Of a DNA stretch of 64,000 nucleotides, positions 10,501 to 18,338 are shown piece after piece. The notes beneath the pieces were generated by a model. It was not told where the DNA came from and did not search any database. It worked only from the letters and a program-made list of their open reading frames with translations. The translations under genes and the position numbers were made by a program. The stretch is taken from NCBI GenBank assembly GCA_002794705.1, contig PGTK01000003.1, forward strand, positions 218,902 to 282,901, written 5' to 3'. How positions within the stretch are numbered: the first letter of the stretch is position 1; the number at the start of each line of letters is the position of its first letter. Origin of the DNA: Candidatus Thermofonsia Clade 1 bacterium (GTDB taxonomy: Bacteria > Chloroflexota > Anaerolineae > Aggregatilineales > UBA2796).

Positions 10501-10979
10501 TCAACTTTGAAGAAGTGCTGCAAATGACCGAGCGCCACCTGCGAGAGCGCATCCGCAGTGAGCGCAAGCCGATGACCATTCAAACGGACGTGCCGCCCGA
10601 TTTGCCGCTCCTGCGCGCTGACTTTGATAAATTGGCGCAGATCATGACGCACCTTGCCAATAACGCTTTCAACTACACACGCGCCGAAGGCACAATCACC
10701 ATTCGCGCCCGCGCCGAAGGCAACTCCGTCGTGATCAGCGTACAGGATACTGGTGTCGGCATCCCGCCTGAGAAACAAGCCAGCATCTGGAATCGCTTTT
10801 TCCGCGATGAAGATGAGCGTCTGGTGATTGAGTCTTCTGGGACAGGCTTGGGCTTGCCGATTGTGAAGGAATACGTGCGGCTGCACGAAGGCGAGATTTG
10901 GCTGGAGAGCCAAGTGGGCGTCGGTTCAACGTTCTACGTGCGCATCCCTGCCTTCGGCGCTGAGGATGAGAGCGAGTAG
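1581..10979 (+). CDS. Giant multi-GAF/PAS sensor histidine kinase (3132 residues)
   Basis: A sensor kinase far longer than usual. One N-terminal membrane segment (about 3-25) is followed by a PAS-like domain (about 40-135). Nine GAF-type modules occupy roughly 150-1750, then a PAS domain (about 1755-1870), then five more GAF modules to about 2750. A third PAS domain (about 2775-2890) precedes the kinase. Most modules end in a similar helix, AAxAIENARLY-like, which links to the next. GAF2 and GAF3 are close tandem copies sharing xxPPFYGV and VGVRxT. The core has the HisKA motif SHELRTPMTSIKGY, followed by an HATPase domain with NxxxN, DTGVGIP and GTGLGLPIV. No C-terminal receiver is present; the receiver protein just upstream is the likely partner. 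Ligands cannot be deduced. Confidence 0.9.
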   Translation: MDGFVLLLFVLGFSMFGAVFMFARLRLERQAEAESLPESVVQVNLLDNDDAVLVAEGRGKLVYANARAQAWFGLSGGEPDLEILVESVQPAETFLELFSREGSASFRIGTRRVEASSHYIPHNGVPQMVVVMRELTSPNAQREALDPTHALILVSDVVQLLGGSLPLQEALDEALRLIQDVIPFDVAEINLWDSALQILTPYGRHGDRAYFDALDSTDGHYGLTDSCSGWLVRYRQPLLVPDLRLRPDVRPKIANYGFQSLVGAPLLVGERLIGTIELASRSRVAFDHEDMALLQILAAQIAIAVENARLQQTQSERAAELSGLQQIASVMTSMRDARQMYTQLTSRIALLADVEMCGVLLESPDQQALVGQPPFYGVPESIVNMYRISIAEGSIGAVLYQTRDWWYSNAVLSDEIVREAGLTSLAEAVGVRTTALVQMRVGNRRFGVIQVANKRDGKGFTDNDMRLLSVFASQAAIVVENARLYDEERRRAEEIGGLQQVSQAIGVLRSADEMYSYLNEQIAKLMNCQMCGILLYEPSLGQLVSRPPFYGVDDDLIRHYRIAITPGTTFYRIYNESDYWISNELRSDPTVRDSGLDKLAMLVGVRQTMMVPLVIGGRRIGVVQVSNRLDGTEFTEEQARVLSIIAAQAAVIIDNARLYREMRERTDESEGLRRIAEIASSNLRLEEIIHAVVRETAAMFGCEICTVGVLDDHTGALVIPPEYTFGLVSLQETVIIDTYRPGYQNSVALSQRPFLSNNLRTDPRLLPAYREIADRFGFNAAVQVPIAVQDRGFGELTIASRGTREFTDDDLRLLQTIGVQLAAAVDRQKLYQATDADLRQRIREMDALTRISNEQNRTTEFERIITVIRNELQRTLNAPFASVVFFLPAAQWQSPNVPEVGKRYGHEKVLSTLAPIERAAFERGEALFVPNYSETGLAPMPQEMRSAIAAPISYGGEIVGVLHVAAPSTDRLSAQTLDFIEAITNQIAISLGNEERYRDQLDRAELLKQRTEQLNQLFEIGRMVNSGEPIEDVLEAVAHAISDTIGFGVVMISLVDQWAQSTRRIAQSGLPLQQWEEAKRNSIPLNRLEQLFKPEFQLSNSFFIPAEHPLRKALDLSFVNVVPSVNPRTGAQAWQPEDLLLLPLRSSEGELIGVISVDEPRSGLRPNLRTVEALETFAYQAAFAIENYNLLRAYEAEAEATRRERDRLEQLYLATNEVQRAPDVPTRLAAIAESIRALGWGRVAVTLRDENFEPLETALAGFTPEDAQKFRRNLLPGAVWAQRLADPELRNYRVGSAYYLRYSDPWVTENKLMAGVVGSGEGEVPSDASTLRLPAFAPHPSEQWHPLDTLYLPLYGLDRSRLIGIITLDSPVDGLAPTESALRPLELFSAQAAASLENVRLYQDIRRAAQQETRINELMETVTSTLDLDEIIAGMANGFQQMIAFTRMNVALLSENDMAFEVRRAVITPRGEVRVTPAPSLPVENTALGLAVSEPMPRLYDLTDPEQVTGLDDLRAWRDLGERTALVVPMIAGGRAIGAIHMGSELSEAFGFREQLDFVSRIANLTAVALENAQLLRQTIERERFSVALSRVGQSVNAMLNMHQILDTICAESLDILNVDGVYVWLVEGDQQIGALGRGPNADQFSGTRLSLSDPELPSTRAIQTRQPVALSALNPLDPPIYAAEALVGVPISALLSVPLLREQQAIGALTFIKTNAQQPFTSSDIEKANAFAIQASVAIQNARLYQETLGLTSFNQAVIQSIQQGIIVVDRALAIRTINAFMQRTFGWDAQAAVGQSLFDYRPALEPILAAPLATMLQTGEPQTIFDVRLADTPRVSNYYLYPLQEGGAISGSVILIEDVTERTALEEDVARRAAQLATLTDISGQLTTVLEPEALTQLVFEQLTRILEFNRATLWLRQGDQLVIQAARGFGDDNALIGITADIADSDLFREIASRGQVLNIPDIREDPRFPLSFEQPTRSWLGVSLVARGRLIGLLVLEKYDVGFYTPTMEQLALTYANQVAVAFENAQLFQNQRRVAAETEALYREAAARAYELDQQAKRLALLYRVSNALTQTLDLEDIFEVALRESQGMLGTDHSIAYVFDSAEQIARPIIEYPRNVQPPDGLLPFEQHPLIADVRRTLLPVAINDTRHDSRTPIVPPSLADQIVLSQMLVPLALGGQCIGVMVFSAVSQPLNFRPDQLEVAQTIASQAAIAIQNANLLEQSFARTRELETLFEATQSISSTLDFEQVLRNIAMQMIVAVQADGCKISTWNPDSRTLKVEHEQLALPGAPVDAPDTCYDLTDYPTLERALQTRQTILLRAADAHISAAEQAMLTMRGAAYLIALPMIVREQAIGLITLEVHNPSRTFSSPEVRLARTLAAQAAVAIENASLQSETAAKLQELFNLSQLSTALAATIEEEEVYEIARQRFPDLVKAESFLVAVVAPDRRQIAYPIALRNGEHLDLPPQPPTNDEVTFVMASRSTQHLVGDEVARVLGSFNSPFGFAQTRAFIGVPLIASDQLLGALIAADSQNAHAFSLNDQRILETIGSQLATALQNARLFAQARRFTAELERAVQERTRELQRERDALNFLYSLTAELTSSLNIDVTLNRALIKLIGAVDADMGAILSIDNLSDTLVVRAQVNMPYREGEPAGYTQYEGLAGWVIQAQQAVVVADVQQDYRWLHLSEADSEPRAAIVALLEAGEDVQGVVMLFSRTPNHFSTDQLPSVIAAATQIANALNNADLYALIREQADRLGAMVRREQVDSTKNLAIVESIADGVMVANQEGDITQFNSAAERILGLPRQQVIGNHISALSGLYTAVGGQNWLEAVQKWTEDPTSHQAGEELRAEITLESGKVVSVILSPVKMGDQFLGTVSVFRDITREIEVDRMKTEFVATVSHELRTPMTSIKGYADLLLLGAAGPLSEAQARYLTTIKTNADKLSILVNELLDISRIDRGVVKLSLQAVNFEEVLQMTERHLRERIRSERKPMTIQTDVPPDLPLLRADFDKLAQIMTHLANNAFNYTRAEGTITIRARAEGNSVVISVQDTGVGIPPEKQASIWNRFFRDEDERLVIESSGTGLGLPIVKEYVRLHEGEIWLESQVGVGSTFYVRIPAFGAEDESE

Positions 10980-11001
10980 CCTCAAAAGCAGGAGTAAACG
11001 C

Positions 11002-11029
11002 ACAGGAGCGCTCAAGTGAGCGCTCCTGT
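11002..11029. terminator. Long hairpin between convergent kinase and rpoB genes
   Basis: A perfect 13-bp inverted repeat with a 2-base centre lies in the 70-base gap between two convergent genes. No long T-run follows on either strand, only TTGCTTTC on plus. It probably terminates both genes; that is inference from position. Confidence 0.6.
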
Positions 11030-11049
11030 TGCTTTCGGATGTAGAGCAA

Positions 11050-14000
11050 TCAGCTCTGATTGAAGCCTGAGAAGCCTAGCAAGCCCGTCGGGACTTTCGC
11101 CTGCTGTTGGCGGGATTTGTCTTCATCCTTGCCGAACTTGATGACCTCGCCGCTGTCTGTGATCGCCTCAACTGCCAAGCCCAGACTCTGCAATTCTTTG
11201 ACTAGGACGCGGAAGCTGGCAGGAATGCCCGGCTCTTCGATTTCTTCGCCCTTGACAATCGCCTCATAGGTCTTGACGCGCCCTTGTACGTCATCCGATT
11301 TGACCGTGAGCATTTCCTGCAGCGTGTAGGCAGCGCCGTATGCCTCCAAAGCCCAGACTTCCATCTCGCCAAAGCGCTGACCGCCAAATTGCGCCTTGCC
11401 GCCGAGCGGCTGCTGCGTCACGAGGCTATACGGACCGGTTGAGCGCGCATGGACTTTATCCTCGACCAAGTGTGCCAGCTTGAGCATGTGAATCACGCCG
11501 ACGGTCACAGCGCGGTCGAAGGGCAAGCCCGTCTTGCCGTCATAGAGCTTCTGTTTGCCGTAGATCGGCACAGGTTCGCCCGTACGAATCGAGACGCGAT
11601 GCGCGTACTCACGGAGCGCCTCCCCGCTGAGATGCTCAGGCGTGGGCGACCCGCTGACGACTTCTGACCACAGCCGCAGCGTCACCTCAACAGCGTTCGC
11701 GTCGCGCCGATCGCGCTCCTCAGGGCTGACCCCCTCCGTCTGGAAGAGCAAGATATCCTCAGGATCGTAGCCCAACTCACGCAGCCACTCGCGCAGCACG
11801 GCGCGGCGCGCATAGACAGGCTCCATGACCAGCATCTCGCGGTCATACTCAGGATTTTCGCCTAGCCACTGATCAATGTACAGGCGACGCACTTCGTCAT
11901 CATCGGTCAAGGACTCAGGATCGTAGTTCAGCGCCTTGATCCACTCCCAAGCGCGCTCCGTGACGATCTTCCAAGCGTGATCAATCAGCCAAGCGCGCCC
12001 TAGCTCCGCCTCAATCTCAGACTCCTCAGCGCCGTCGAAGACGGGCGTAATGGCGCGGAAACCGAGCCGATCCGCTGCCCAGCCGAGATGCGTCTCAAGA
12101 ATCTGCCCGATGTTCATACGTCCCGGCACGCCCAACGGATTCAAGATGATATCTACAGGCGTGCCATCTTCAAGATAGGGCATATCTTCAATCGGCACCA
12201 CCTTCGAGATCACGCCCTTATTGCCATGCCGACCCGCCATCTTATCGCCTTGAGTCAGTTTGCGGCGCTGTGCCACGCTCACGCGCACCATCTGCTCAAC
12301 GCCGGCTGGCAGATCGCGGTGTTCCTCACGGTTGAAAATACGCACGTCCACCACTTTGCCGCGCTCGCCGTGCGGCAGGCGCAGGGAGGTATCCTTGACC
12401 TCGCGCGCCTTCTCACCGAAAATGGCGCGCAACAATTTCTCCTCTGGACTGAGTTCCTTCTCGCCCTTCGGCGTGATCTTGCCGACCAGAATATCGTTCG
12501 GACCGACCTCAGCACCAATGCGCACAATGCCGTACTCATCAAGGTCTTTGAGCGCGTCCTCGCCCACGTTCGGGATATCGTAAGTGATCTCCTCAGGTCC
12601 GAGTTTGGTATCCCGCGCCTCGACCTCATGTTTCTCAATGTGGATCGAGGTGAAGCGATCCTCGCGCAGCAGCCGCTCACTGATCAAGAGCGCGTCTTCA
12701 TAGTTGCCGCCCTCCCATGAGAGGAAAGCGCAGACCACGTCGTGACCGAGCGCGAGCGTGCCATTCACAGTTGAAGAGCTATCGGCGATCACGTCATTCG
12801 GCTTGACGCGCTGTCCCTTGTGCACCACAGGGCGCTGATCAATGCAGGTGGACTGATTAGAGCGCGTATACTTGCGCAACTTATAGACGCGCTCCGTGCC
12901 GTCATCTTCGCGCACCACCACCTGATCACCCTGCACACTGATCACCTCGCCCGCCTTCTGGCACAGCACTACCTGTCCAGAGTCATAGGCAGCCCAATCC
13001 TCCATGCCCGTGCTGACAATTGGCACGTCGGGCGTGAGCAACGGCACTGCCTGGCGCTGCATGTTCGATCCCATCAACGCACGACCAGCGTCATCATGCT
13101 CAAGGAAGGGGATCAAGGCGGCGGAGATGCCCACAATCTGGCGCGGCGCTACGTCCATGAAGTCAATGCGCGTTGGCGCAGCGTCCAAGAATTTCTGATG
13201 CAGCCGACACGAGACGCGGTCGCTGACAAACTGGTTCAGTTCATCCAGCTTGGCGTTCGCCTGCGCGATTGTGAAGCGATCTTCCTCATCTGCCGAGAGG
13301 TAGACCGTCTCATCGGTCACAAAAGGACGAACTGGCACGTCTGTGACCTTCAGTGCGCGCAGCTGCGCGATCACTTCAGGCGTAATGACCGTGCCTTCCT
13401 CGATCAGCACGTTGTCATCATCATCAGTGATATCCTCGCGCAAGGTGCGCCCAAGCAGCCGCTCATCATCAATGTTGAGAGTCTTCAGCACGCGGCGGTA
13501 GGGCGTCTCAATGAAGCCAAATTCGTTGACACGCGCATAAGTCGCCAAACGCCCGATCAAGCCGATGTTCGGACCCTCAGGCGTCTCGATCGGGCAAATG
13601 CGCCCATAATGGCTGTGATGGACGTCGCGCACGTCAAAGCCGGCGCGCTCACGGCGCAAGCCGCCCGGCCCAAGCGCTGAGAGCGTGCGTTTGTGGGTCA
13701 GCTCGGCTAAAGGATTGGTCTGTTCCATGAACTGGCTGAGCTGGCTGCTGCCGAAAAACTCGCGCACAGCTGCCACAATCGGGCGGATGTTGATGAGCGA
13801 GACAGGCGTGATGCGCTCACTCTCGCGGTGTAACATGCGCTCGCGTATGACGCGCTCAGTGCGCCGAAAACCGACGCGCAGCTTGTTCTGGATCAGCTCA
13901 CCGACGGTCTTGACGCGCCGATTGCCCAGATGGTCAATGTCATCAGGCTGACTCACGCCATTGTTGATCTGGATCATGCGCCGCACGATCTGAACCAGAT

Positions 14001-14979
14001 CGTACTTGGTGATGGTGCGCACGCTGCGCGGAATAGTGCCATCAATGCCCAAGCGCTGATTCAGCTTGTAGCGCCCGACTCGCTCCAGATCGTAGCGGCG
14101 AATATCGAAGAGCTGGCTCTCAAAGTAGCTCCGCGCATTATCGAGCGTGGCAGGATCGCCAGGGCGCATTTTCTTGTAGAATTCGATCAGTGCCGCCTCA
14201 GCAACCGTGTTTTGGCGCACGTCCCACTGAGTTTCAGCGCGTAGCGTGGCTGGGATGTATTGATGCTCAGGATTGTTATCTACATCGCTGAACAGCTCCA
14301 GCAACTCTTCATCAGTGCCAAGCCGAATGGGTGAGAGATCGTCATGCCCATCTGAAACCGCCGCCAAAGCCCGCAACAGTACGCTCACAGGCACAGTGCG
14401 CTTGCGATTGAACTTGACCACCAGTTGATCGTTTTTGCGCGTCTCAAACTCCATCCAGGCGCCGCGATCCGGGATGACCTTCGCGTTGGCAAGCGCACGC
14501 CCTGTGTTGCGATCTTCATCCGCGTCGAAGTAGACGCCGGGCGAGCGGATCAGCTGGCTGACCACCACACGCTCAATGCCGTTGATGATGAACGTGCCGT
14601 TGCTGGTCATAATCGGGAAATCGCCTAGAAAAATGTCGTTATAGATGACCTCGCCGCCCGCCTCATGGTTGATGAGCGCAACGCGCACGTAAAGCGGCGC
14701 AGCGTAGGTCATATCCAGCTCAAGGCACTCATCTTCGCTGTGCTTGGGCGACTCGAACCAATACTTCAAGCCCAAATCGCGGGCGACGGGCGAATCGCTT
14801 GGGAAATAGAGCTTCAGAGTGCCGTTAAAATTCTCAATCGGGCTGATCTCAGCGAATAGATCGCCTAAGCCTTCCTCGCAAAACCAACGGAACGAATTCA
14901 GTTGCACCTCGATCAACGAAGGCAGGGCTTGGACATCACGGGTGCGTGCGTAGTTCTTGGTGTTCAGGCGTCGCTGCAT
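11050..14979 (-). CDS. rpoB: DNA-directed RNA polymerase subunit beta
   Basis: Core transcription enzyme subunit of 1309 residues, a normal length. Visible landmarks are the rifampicin-pocket segment [20 protein letters not shown] followed by [14 protein letters not shown], the [17 protein letters not shown] block, [15 protein letters not shown], and the C-terminal [41 protein letters not shown] clamp region. Compared with E. coli, the pocket has Glu at the D516 position and Thr at the R529 position. The ATG at 14979 has AGGAG 9 bases upstream. Unusually, the next gene downstream is a convergent histidine kinase and the upstream gene is a divergent sugar-nucleotide enzyme. rpoC and rplL are both absent, so the gene appears monocistronic. 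Confidence 0.98.
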   Translation of the reverse strand: MQRRLNTKNYARTRDVQALPSLIEVQLNSFRWFCEEGLGDLFAEISPIENFNGTLKLYFPSDSPVARDLGLKYWFESPKHSEDECLELDMTYAAPLYVRVALINHEAGGEVIYNDIFLGDFPIMTSNGTFIINGIERVVVSQLIRSPGVYFDADEDRNTGRALANAKVIPDRGAWMEFETRKNDQLVVKFNRKRTVPVSVLLRALAAVSDGHDDLSPIRLGTDEELLELFSDVDNNPEHQYIPATLRAETQWDVRQNTVAEAALIEFYKKMRPGDPATLDNARSYFESQLFDIRRYDLERVGRYKLNQRLGIDGTIPRSVRTITKYDLVQIVRRMIQINNGVSQPDDIDHLGNRRVKTVGELIQNKLRVGFRRTERVIRERMLHRESERITPVSLINIRPIVAAVREFFGSSQLSQFMEQTNPLAELTHKRTLSALGPGGLRRERAGFDVRDVHHSHYGRICPIETPEGPNIGLIGRLATYARVNEFGFIETPYRRVLKTLNIDDERLLGRTLREDITDDDDNVLIEEGTVITPEVIAQLRALKVTDVPVRPFVTDETVYLSADEEDRFTIAQANAKLDELNQFVSDRVSCRLHQKFLDAAPTRIDFMDVAPRQIVGISAALIPFLEHDDAGRALMGSNMQRQAVPLLTPDVPIVSTGMEDWAAYDSGQVVLCQKAGEVISVQGDQVVVREDDGTERVYKLRKYTRSNQSTCIDQRPVVHKGQRVKPNDVIADSSSTVNGTLALGHDVVCAFLSWEGGNYEDALLISERLLREDRFTSIHIEKHEVEARDTKLGPEEITYDIPNVGEDALKDLDEYGIVRIGAEVGPNDILVGKITPKGEKELSPEEKLLRAIFGEKAREVKDTSLRLPHGERGKVVDVRIFNREEHRDLPAGVEQMVRVSVAQRRKLTQGDKMAGRHGNKGVISKVVPIEDMPYLEDGTPVDIILNPLGVPGRMNIGQILETHLGWAADRLGFRAITPVFDGAEESEIEAELGRAWLIDHAWKIVTERAWEWIKALNYDPESLTDDDEVRRLYIDQWLGENPEYDREMLVMEPVYARRAVLREWLRELGYDPEDILLFQTEGVSPEERDRRDANAVEVTLRLWSEVVSGSPTPEHLSGEALREYAHRVSIRTGEPVPIYGKQKLYDGKTGLPFDRAVTVGVIHMLKLAHLVEDKVHARSTGPYSLVTQQPLGGKAQFGGQRFGEMEVWALEAYGAAYTLQEMLTVKSDDVQGRVKTYEAIVKGEEIEEPGIPASFRVLVKELQSLGLAVEAITDSGEVIKFGKDEDKSRQQQAKVPTGLLGFSGFNQS

Positions 14980-15067
14980 ACGATCTCGCTCCTCACCATT
15001 AGGGCTAACAGATGGGCGCTTACGGGACGACTCATTCGCGGCTGATTTGGGGTCATCGTAACTTCAC

Positions 15068-15095
15068 ATTCTAGCACTTTTTCGGCGTTTGTCAA
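15068..15095 (-). promoter_or_regulatory. rpoB promoter
   Basis: The minus strand carries TTGACA (15090-15095), a 16-base spacer and TAGAAT (15068-15073). This predicts a leader of about 80 bases before rpoB and supports independent transcription. Confidence 0.8.
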
Positions 15096-15167
15096 TTCAA
15101 AATGGGAGGGCGAAGTGTTGGGAATGAACGCTGAGCGATCAGACGGACAAAAGCAGGCAGTTAGCTC

Positions 15168-15176
15168 TGCTATAAT
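15168..15176 (+). promoter_or_regulatory. Extended -10 promoter of the polysaccharide cluster
   Basis: The sequence TGCTATAAT is an extended -10 element (TGn plus consensus hexamer) without a clear -35. It lies about 130 bases upstream of the GTG at 15308. The rest of the 14980-15307 gap holds the divergent rpoB promoter and no gene. Confidence 0.6.
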
Positions 15177-15307
15177 TCGCCTTCCAGAGGCGCTATCCCA
15201 GATGTTTGGTCTAGCGACGTTGAGCTTGAGTCTTGGGTTAATCCCCTTGACGGACAATCCGATTTGATATTCAATCGGCGCGTATTTACCTACAGGAGTT
15301 CAAGACT

Positions 15308-16288
15308 GTGCGCATTTTAATCACAGGTGGGGCAGGCTTTCTTGGCTCACATCTAGCCGATCGGCTCCTAGCTGAGGGACATAGCGTGATCGCTATGGAT
15401 AACCTGATCACGGGCAACACTGATAACATCCAGCACCTGATCGGGCGCCCTGATTTCCTCTTCATCCGTCATGATGTCACCAACTACATCTATATCGGCG
15501 TTCAGCTGGATGCTGTGTTGCATTTTGCCTCGCCCGCCAGCCCAATTGACTATCTGAGATACCCGATCCAGACTTTGAAGGTCGGCGCGCTTGGCACGCA
15601 CAATGCGCTTGGCTTGGCGCTTGCCAAACGCGCCCGATTCCTGCTGGCAAGCACCTCAGAGGTTTATGGCGACCCGCTAGTGCATCCGCAGCATGAGGAT
15701 TACCCCGGCAACGTCAACACTATCGGTCCGCGTGGCGTCTACGACGAAGCAAAGCGCTTTGCTGAGGCGCTGACTATGGCATATCATCGCTCTCACGGCG
15801 TAGATACGCGCATTGTGCGCATTTTCAACACTTACGGCGAGCGAATGCGCCTTGATGACGGGCGTGTGGTGCCGAATTTCATCGGACAGGCACTACGGGG
15901 CGAGCCGCTGACCGTTCACGGCGACGGCTCACAGACGCGCAGCTTCTGTTACGTGAGCGACTTGATCGAGGGCATTTACCGCCTGCTGATGCTCCCGCCC
16001 TCCGAGGATGCCGCCCTGCCTGTCAATATCGGCAATCCATTGGAAATGTCTATCCTAGAGTTTGCGCAGATCATCAATCAGATGACGGGCAATCGCGGCG
16101 GGATCACCTTCCGTCATCAAGATCGCATTGCGGGCGATCCGCAGACGCGCCAGCCGGATATCTCTCGCGCCCGAAGGCTGCTTGGCTACGAGCCTGTGGT
16201 GGATTTACGCGAGGGCTTGGCACGTACAATTGAGTATTTCCGCTCGCGTGTAAGCATGACGGCGAATCCGCCGCAACACGCCGACTAG
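15308..16288 (+). CDS. NAD-dependent epimerase/dehydratase, UDP-glucuronate decarboxylase-like
   Basis: Sugar-nucleotide enzyme of the short-chain dehydrogenase superfamily, 326 residues, probably making UDP-xylose from UDP-glucuronate for surface glycans. It has the Rossmann motif [14 protein letters not shown] at 7-20, the family-typical segment [20 protein letters not shown], the catalytic STSEVYGDP region and YDEAKR carrying the Tyr-Lys pair. RxFNTYGxRM follows. The GTG start has AGGAG 9 bases upstream. It is first in a run with an O-antigen ligase-like gene, gtrA and a glycosyltransferase. A dTDP-glucose dehydratase is less likely because of the SPASP and PGNVNxxGPRxxYDEAKR signatures. 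Confidence 0.85.
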   Translation: MRILITGGAGFLGSHLADRLLAEGHSVIAMDNLITGNTDNIQHLIGRPDFLFIRHDVTNYIYIGVQLDAVLHFASPASPIDYLRYPIQTLKVGALGTHNALGLALAKRARFLLASTSEVYGDPLVHPQHEDYPGNVNTIGPRGVYDEAKRFAEALTMAYHRSHGVDTRIVRIFNTYGERMRLDDGRVVPNFIGQALRGEPLTVHGDGSQTRSFCYVSDLIEGIYRLLMLPPSEDAALPVNIGNPLEMSILEFAQIINQMTGNRGGITFRHQDRIAGDPQTRQPDISRARRLLGYEPVVDLREGLARTIEYFRSRVSMTANPPQHAD

Positions 16289-16290
16289 CC

Positions 16291-17739
16291 ATGCTGAGTT
16301 TTGCCCAGCGCCCACTTGTGACGCTTTTATGGCTCTGTGCAGCCATTGGTGCAGGACTCCTAGCCGCGTTGCCGCTTGAGGTCGCCTTTCTTGCTTTGGC
16401 AGCTGCCGCGCTCGTGACGCTGAGTCTGGTTGATCTGCGTGTTGCCGTAGCTGCGACGCTCATCCTAGCGCCGCTGAAGGCGCTGATCGAGACCGAATCA
16501 GCCGTGCGCTTGCCTGTGGATATTGGTCAGATCGTTTTCGCAGGCACGGTCGCTCTATGGCTGCTCAAACAGATCGAGGCGGAGCGAAGGATTATCTTGC
16601 CGCGCTTGAGCGTCCTTGTGCCGCTAGGGGCGTTTATTGTCGCAGCGTCGCTCAGCTTGCTCACAGCTGAATCGGTCAGCGCGACGCTGAACGAGCTGAT
16701 CAAGTGGCTGCAAATGGCGCTCATGGCGCTGATTGTCGCGTCGTTATGTCAGCAACATGGCATTGCATGGCTGGTCGGCGCGCTTTTGACGGCTGCGGGC
16801 GTGCAGGCTGCTATCGGACTCTACCAATTCACAGGCGGCTCAGGCGCGCCGCATTTGTGGATACTTGACTATCGTTACTTTCGCGCTTTTGGCAGTTTCG
16901 GACAGCCTAATCCGTTTGGCGCTTTCATGGGCATGACCCTGCCATTGGCGCTGGGCGCGCTGTTCGGCGCGCTGAGCATGGCATGGCGAGGCGGCAAAGG
17001 GCGCGGACCATGGCTCTGGGCAGTGCTTGGGCTAGGCGGGGCGGCAGCGCTGATCGGCATCGGCTTGATCGTCTCATGGAGTCGGGGCGCGTGGCTTGGC
17101 TTTGCCGCTGCACTTGTGACGCTTATCCTGTTTGCGCCACGCCGTTTGTGGCATGGCATTGTTATCACAATGGTATGCGTAGGTGCGCTCGGTCTGGCTA
17201 TGCTGGGCAATGTCGTACCAAGCGCGCTGCTAGCCCGCTTCAGCGACTTTGCCCAAGACCTAACAGGCTTCCAAGATGTGCGCGGCGTGCCGATCAACGA
17301 TGCGAACTACGCAACGGTAGAGCGTTTGGCGCACTGGCAGGCGGCGCTGAGCATGGCGGACGAGTCGCCTCTGTTCGGAGTCGGCTTTGGCGGCTATGAG
17401 GTTGCCTATCCGCGCCATGCGTTGGTAAACTGGCAGTTGGCACTGGGTCATGCACACAATTACTATCTGAACTTGCTGGCTGAGACGGGCATAGTTGGCT
17501 TGGCAGCATACATTGGCATGTGGATCGGGCTAGGCGTGCTGGGCGTGCACGTCTTGCGCCTGCCCGACGCTTTCAAGCGCGGCGTCGGCTTGGGCGTGCT
17601 GGGAGTCTGGGCGCACATTGCCGTTCACAGTCTGTTCGATAAGCTATTTGTGAATAATCTTTTCTTGCACTTTGGCGCAATGCTTGGTTTAATTGGCACG
17701 CTTGTGACGGTTGTGAGCCGCGTCACGCGAAGAGCATAG
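16291..17739 (+). CDS. O-antigen ligase/polymerase-like membrane protein
   Basis: Integral membrane protein of 482 residues with about 11-12 hydrophobic segments, resembling the Wzy/WaaL (O-antigen ligase) family. A segment VSWSRGAWLG is followed by a helix. A long outer loop ends in GVGFGGYE and GHAHNYYLNLLAETGIVGL, the H-x-H-N-x-x-L-x-x-x-x-x-x-G pattern typical of this superfamily. It starts 2 bases after the decarboxylase-like gene, so the two are co-transcribed. The likely role is ligation or polymerisation of a lipid-linked glycan; the substrate cannot be told. Confidence 0.85.
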   Translation: MLSFAQRPLVTLLWLCAAIGAGLLAALPLEVAFLALAAAALVTLSLVDLRVAVAATLILAPLKALIETESAVRLPVDIGQIVFAGTVALWLLKQIEAERRIILPRLSVLVPLGAFIVAASLSLLTAESVSATLNELIKWLQMALMALIVASLCQQHGIAWLVGALLTAAGVQAAIGLYQFTGGSGAPHLWILDYRYFRAFGSFGQPNPFGAFMGMTLPLALGALFGALSMAWRGGKGRGPWLWAVLGLGGAAALIGIGLIVSWSRGAWLGFAAALVTLILFAPRRLWHGIVITMVCVGALGLAMLGNVVPSALLARFSDFAQDLTGFQDVRGVPINDANYATVERLAHWQAALSMADESPLFGVGFGGYEVAYPRHALVNWQLALGHAHNYYLNLLAETGIVGLAAYIGMWIGLGVLGVHVLRLPDAFKRGVGLGVLGVWAHIAVHSLFDKLFVNNLFLHFGAMLGLIGTLVTVVSRVTRRA

Positions 17740-17744
17740 CAAAC

Positions 17745-18329
17745 GTGAGGCAACAGTCTTCTATGAACCGATCCGATAGCCTTCCGCTTGCCGAAAGTGA
17801 GCGCATGGGTATCATCCGCCGCATCAGCATCCGTTTTGGCGGCAGCAAACCACGTGAGCTGGAGCGCTTCCTCAAATTCTTGGTGGTTGGCGCCATGGGT
17901 GCATTGATCGATCTCGGTACCACCAACTTTCTTATGCGATTTGTCTTCCAGGTGCAGGACGGACAGTTACTGCCAGTGGTCACGTCGGCAGCGATTGGCT
18001 TCACACTGGCAGTCTGCAGCAATTTTCTATGGAATCGCTACTGGACGTACCCCGACTCGCGCTCACGGCGCGTGCGCTATCAGCTGGCGCAATTTTTCAC
18101 TGTCAGCGCAGTTGGTTTGGGCGTGCGGGCAGGCGTGGTCGCTGTCTTTTCGCCCATCTTCGCCGATTTTGTGCGCTACCTCGCCGCTAATCACTTAGTT
18201 GAGCTGAACCTCGCTGATAATGTGCAGTGGAAATTGGGCGCCAACATGGCAGTCATCATGGCGCTGGTGATCGTGGCGCTGTGGAATTTCTTTGCCAACC
18301 GCTACTGGACGTATAACGACGTGAAGTAG
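17745..18329 (+). CDS. GtrA family membrane protein
   Basis: Small membrane protein of 194 residues with four predicted helices and a basic N-terminus. The helix pattern KFLVVGAMGALIDLGTTNFL, SNFLWNRYWTYPDS and a C-terminal NFFANRYWTYND is the GtrA signature, seen twice as an NRYWTY motif. GtrA proteins are thought to help move lipid-linked sugars across the membrane for polysaccharide modification. The start is a GTG at 17745, 5 bases after the upstream stop; an ATG at 17763 is an alternative. It sits between an O-antigen ligase-like gene and a glycosyltransferase, which fits this role. Confidence 0.88.
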   Translation: MRQQSSMNRSDSLPLAESERMGIIRRISIRFGGSKPRELERFLKFLVVGAMGALIDLGTTNFLMRFVFQVQDGQLLPVVTSAAIGFTLAVCSNFLWNRYWTYPDSRSRRVRYQLAQFFTVSAVGLGVRAGVVAVFSPIFADFVRYLAANHLVELNLADNVQWKLGANMAVIMALVIVALWNFFANRYWTYNDVK

Positions 18330-18338
18330 GCACGCCGC

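Noticed and set aside
12088..12720. 210-codon open frame on the plus strand, antisense to rpoB
   Set aside because: It lies wholly inside rpoB, has no recognisable domain and is explained by the codon bias of a GC-rich gene leaving the opposite frame open.
12820..13680. 286-codon open frame antisense to rpoB
   Set aside because: Same reason: fully antisense to a highly conserved gene, with no family motif and no ribosome-binding site of note.
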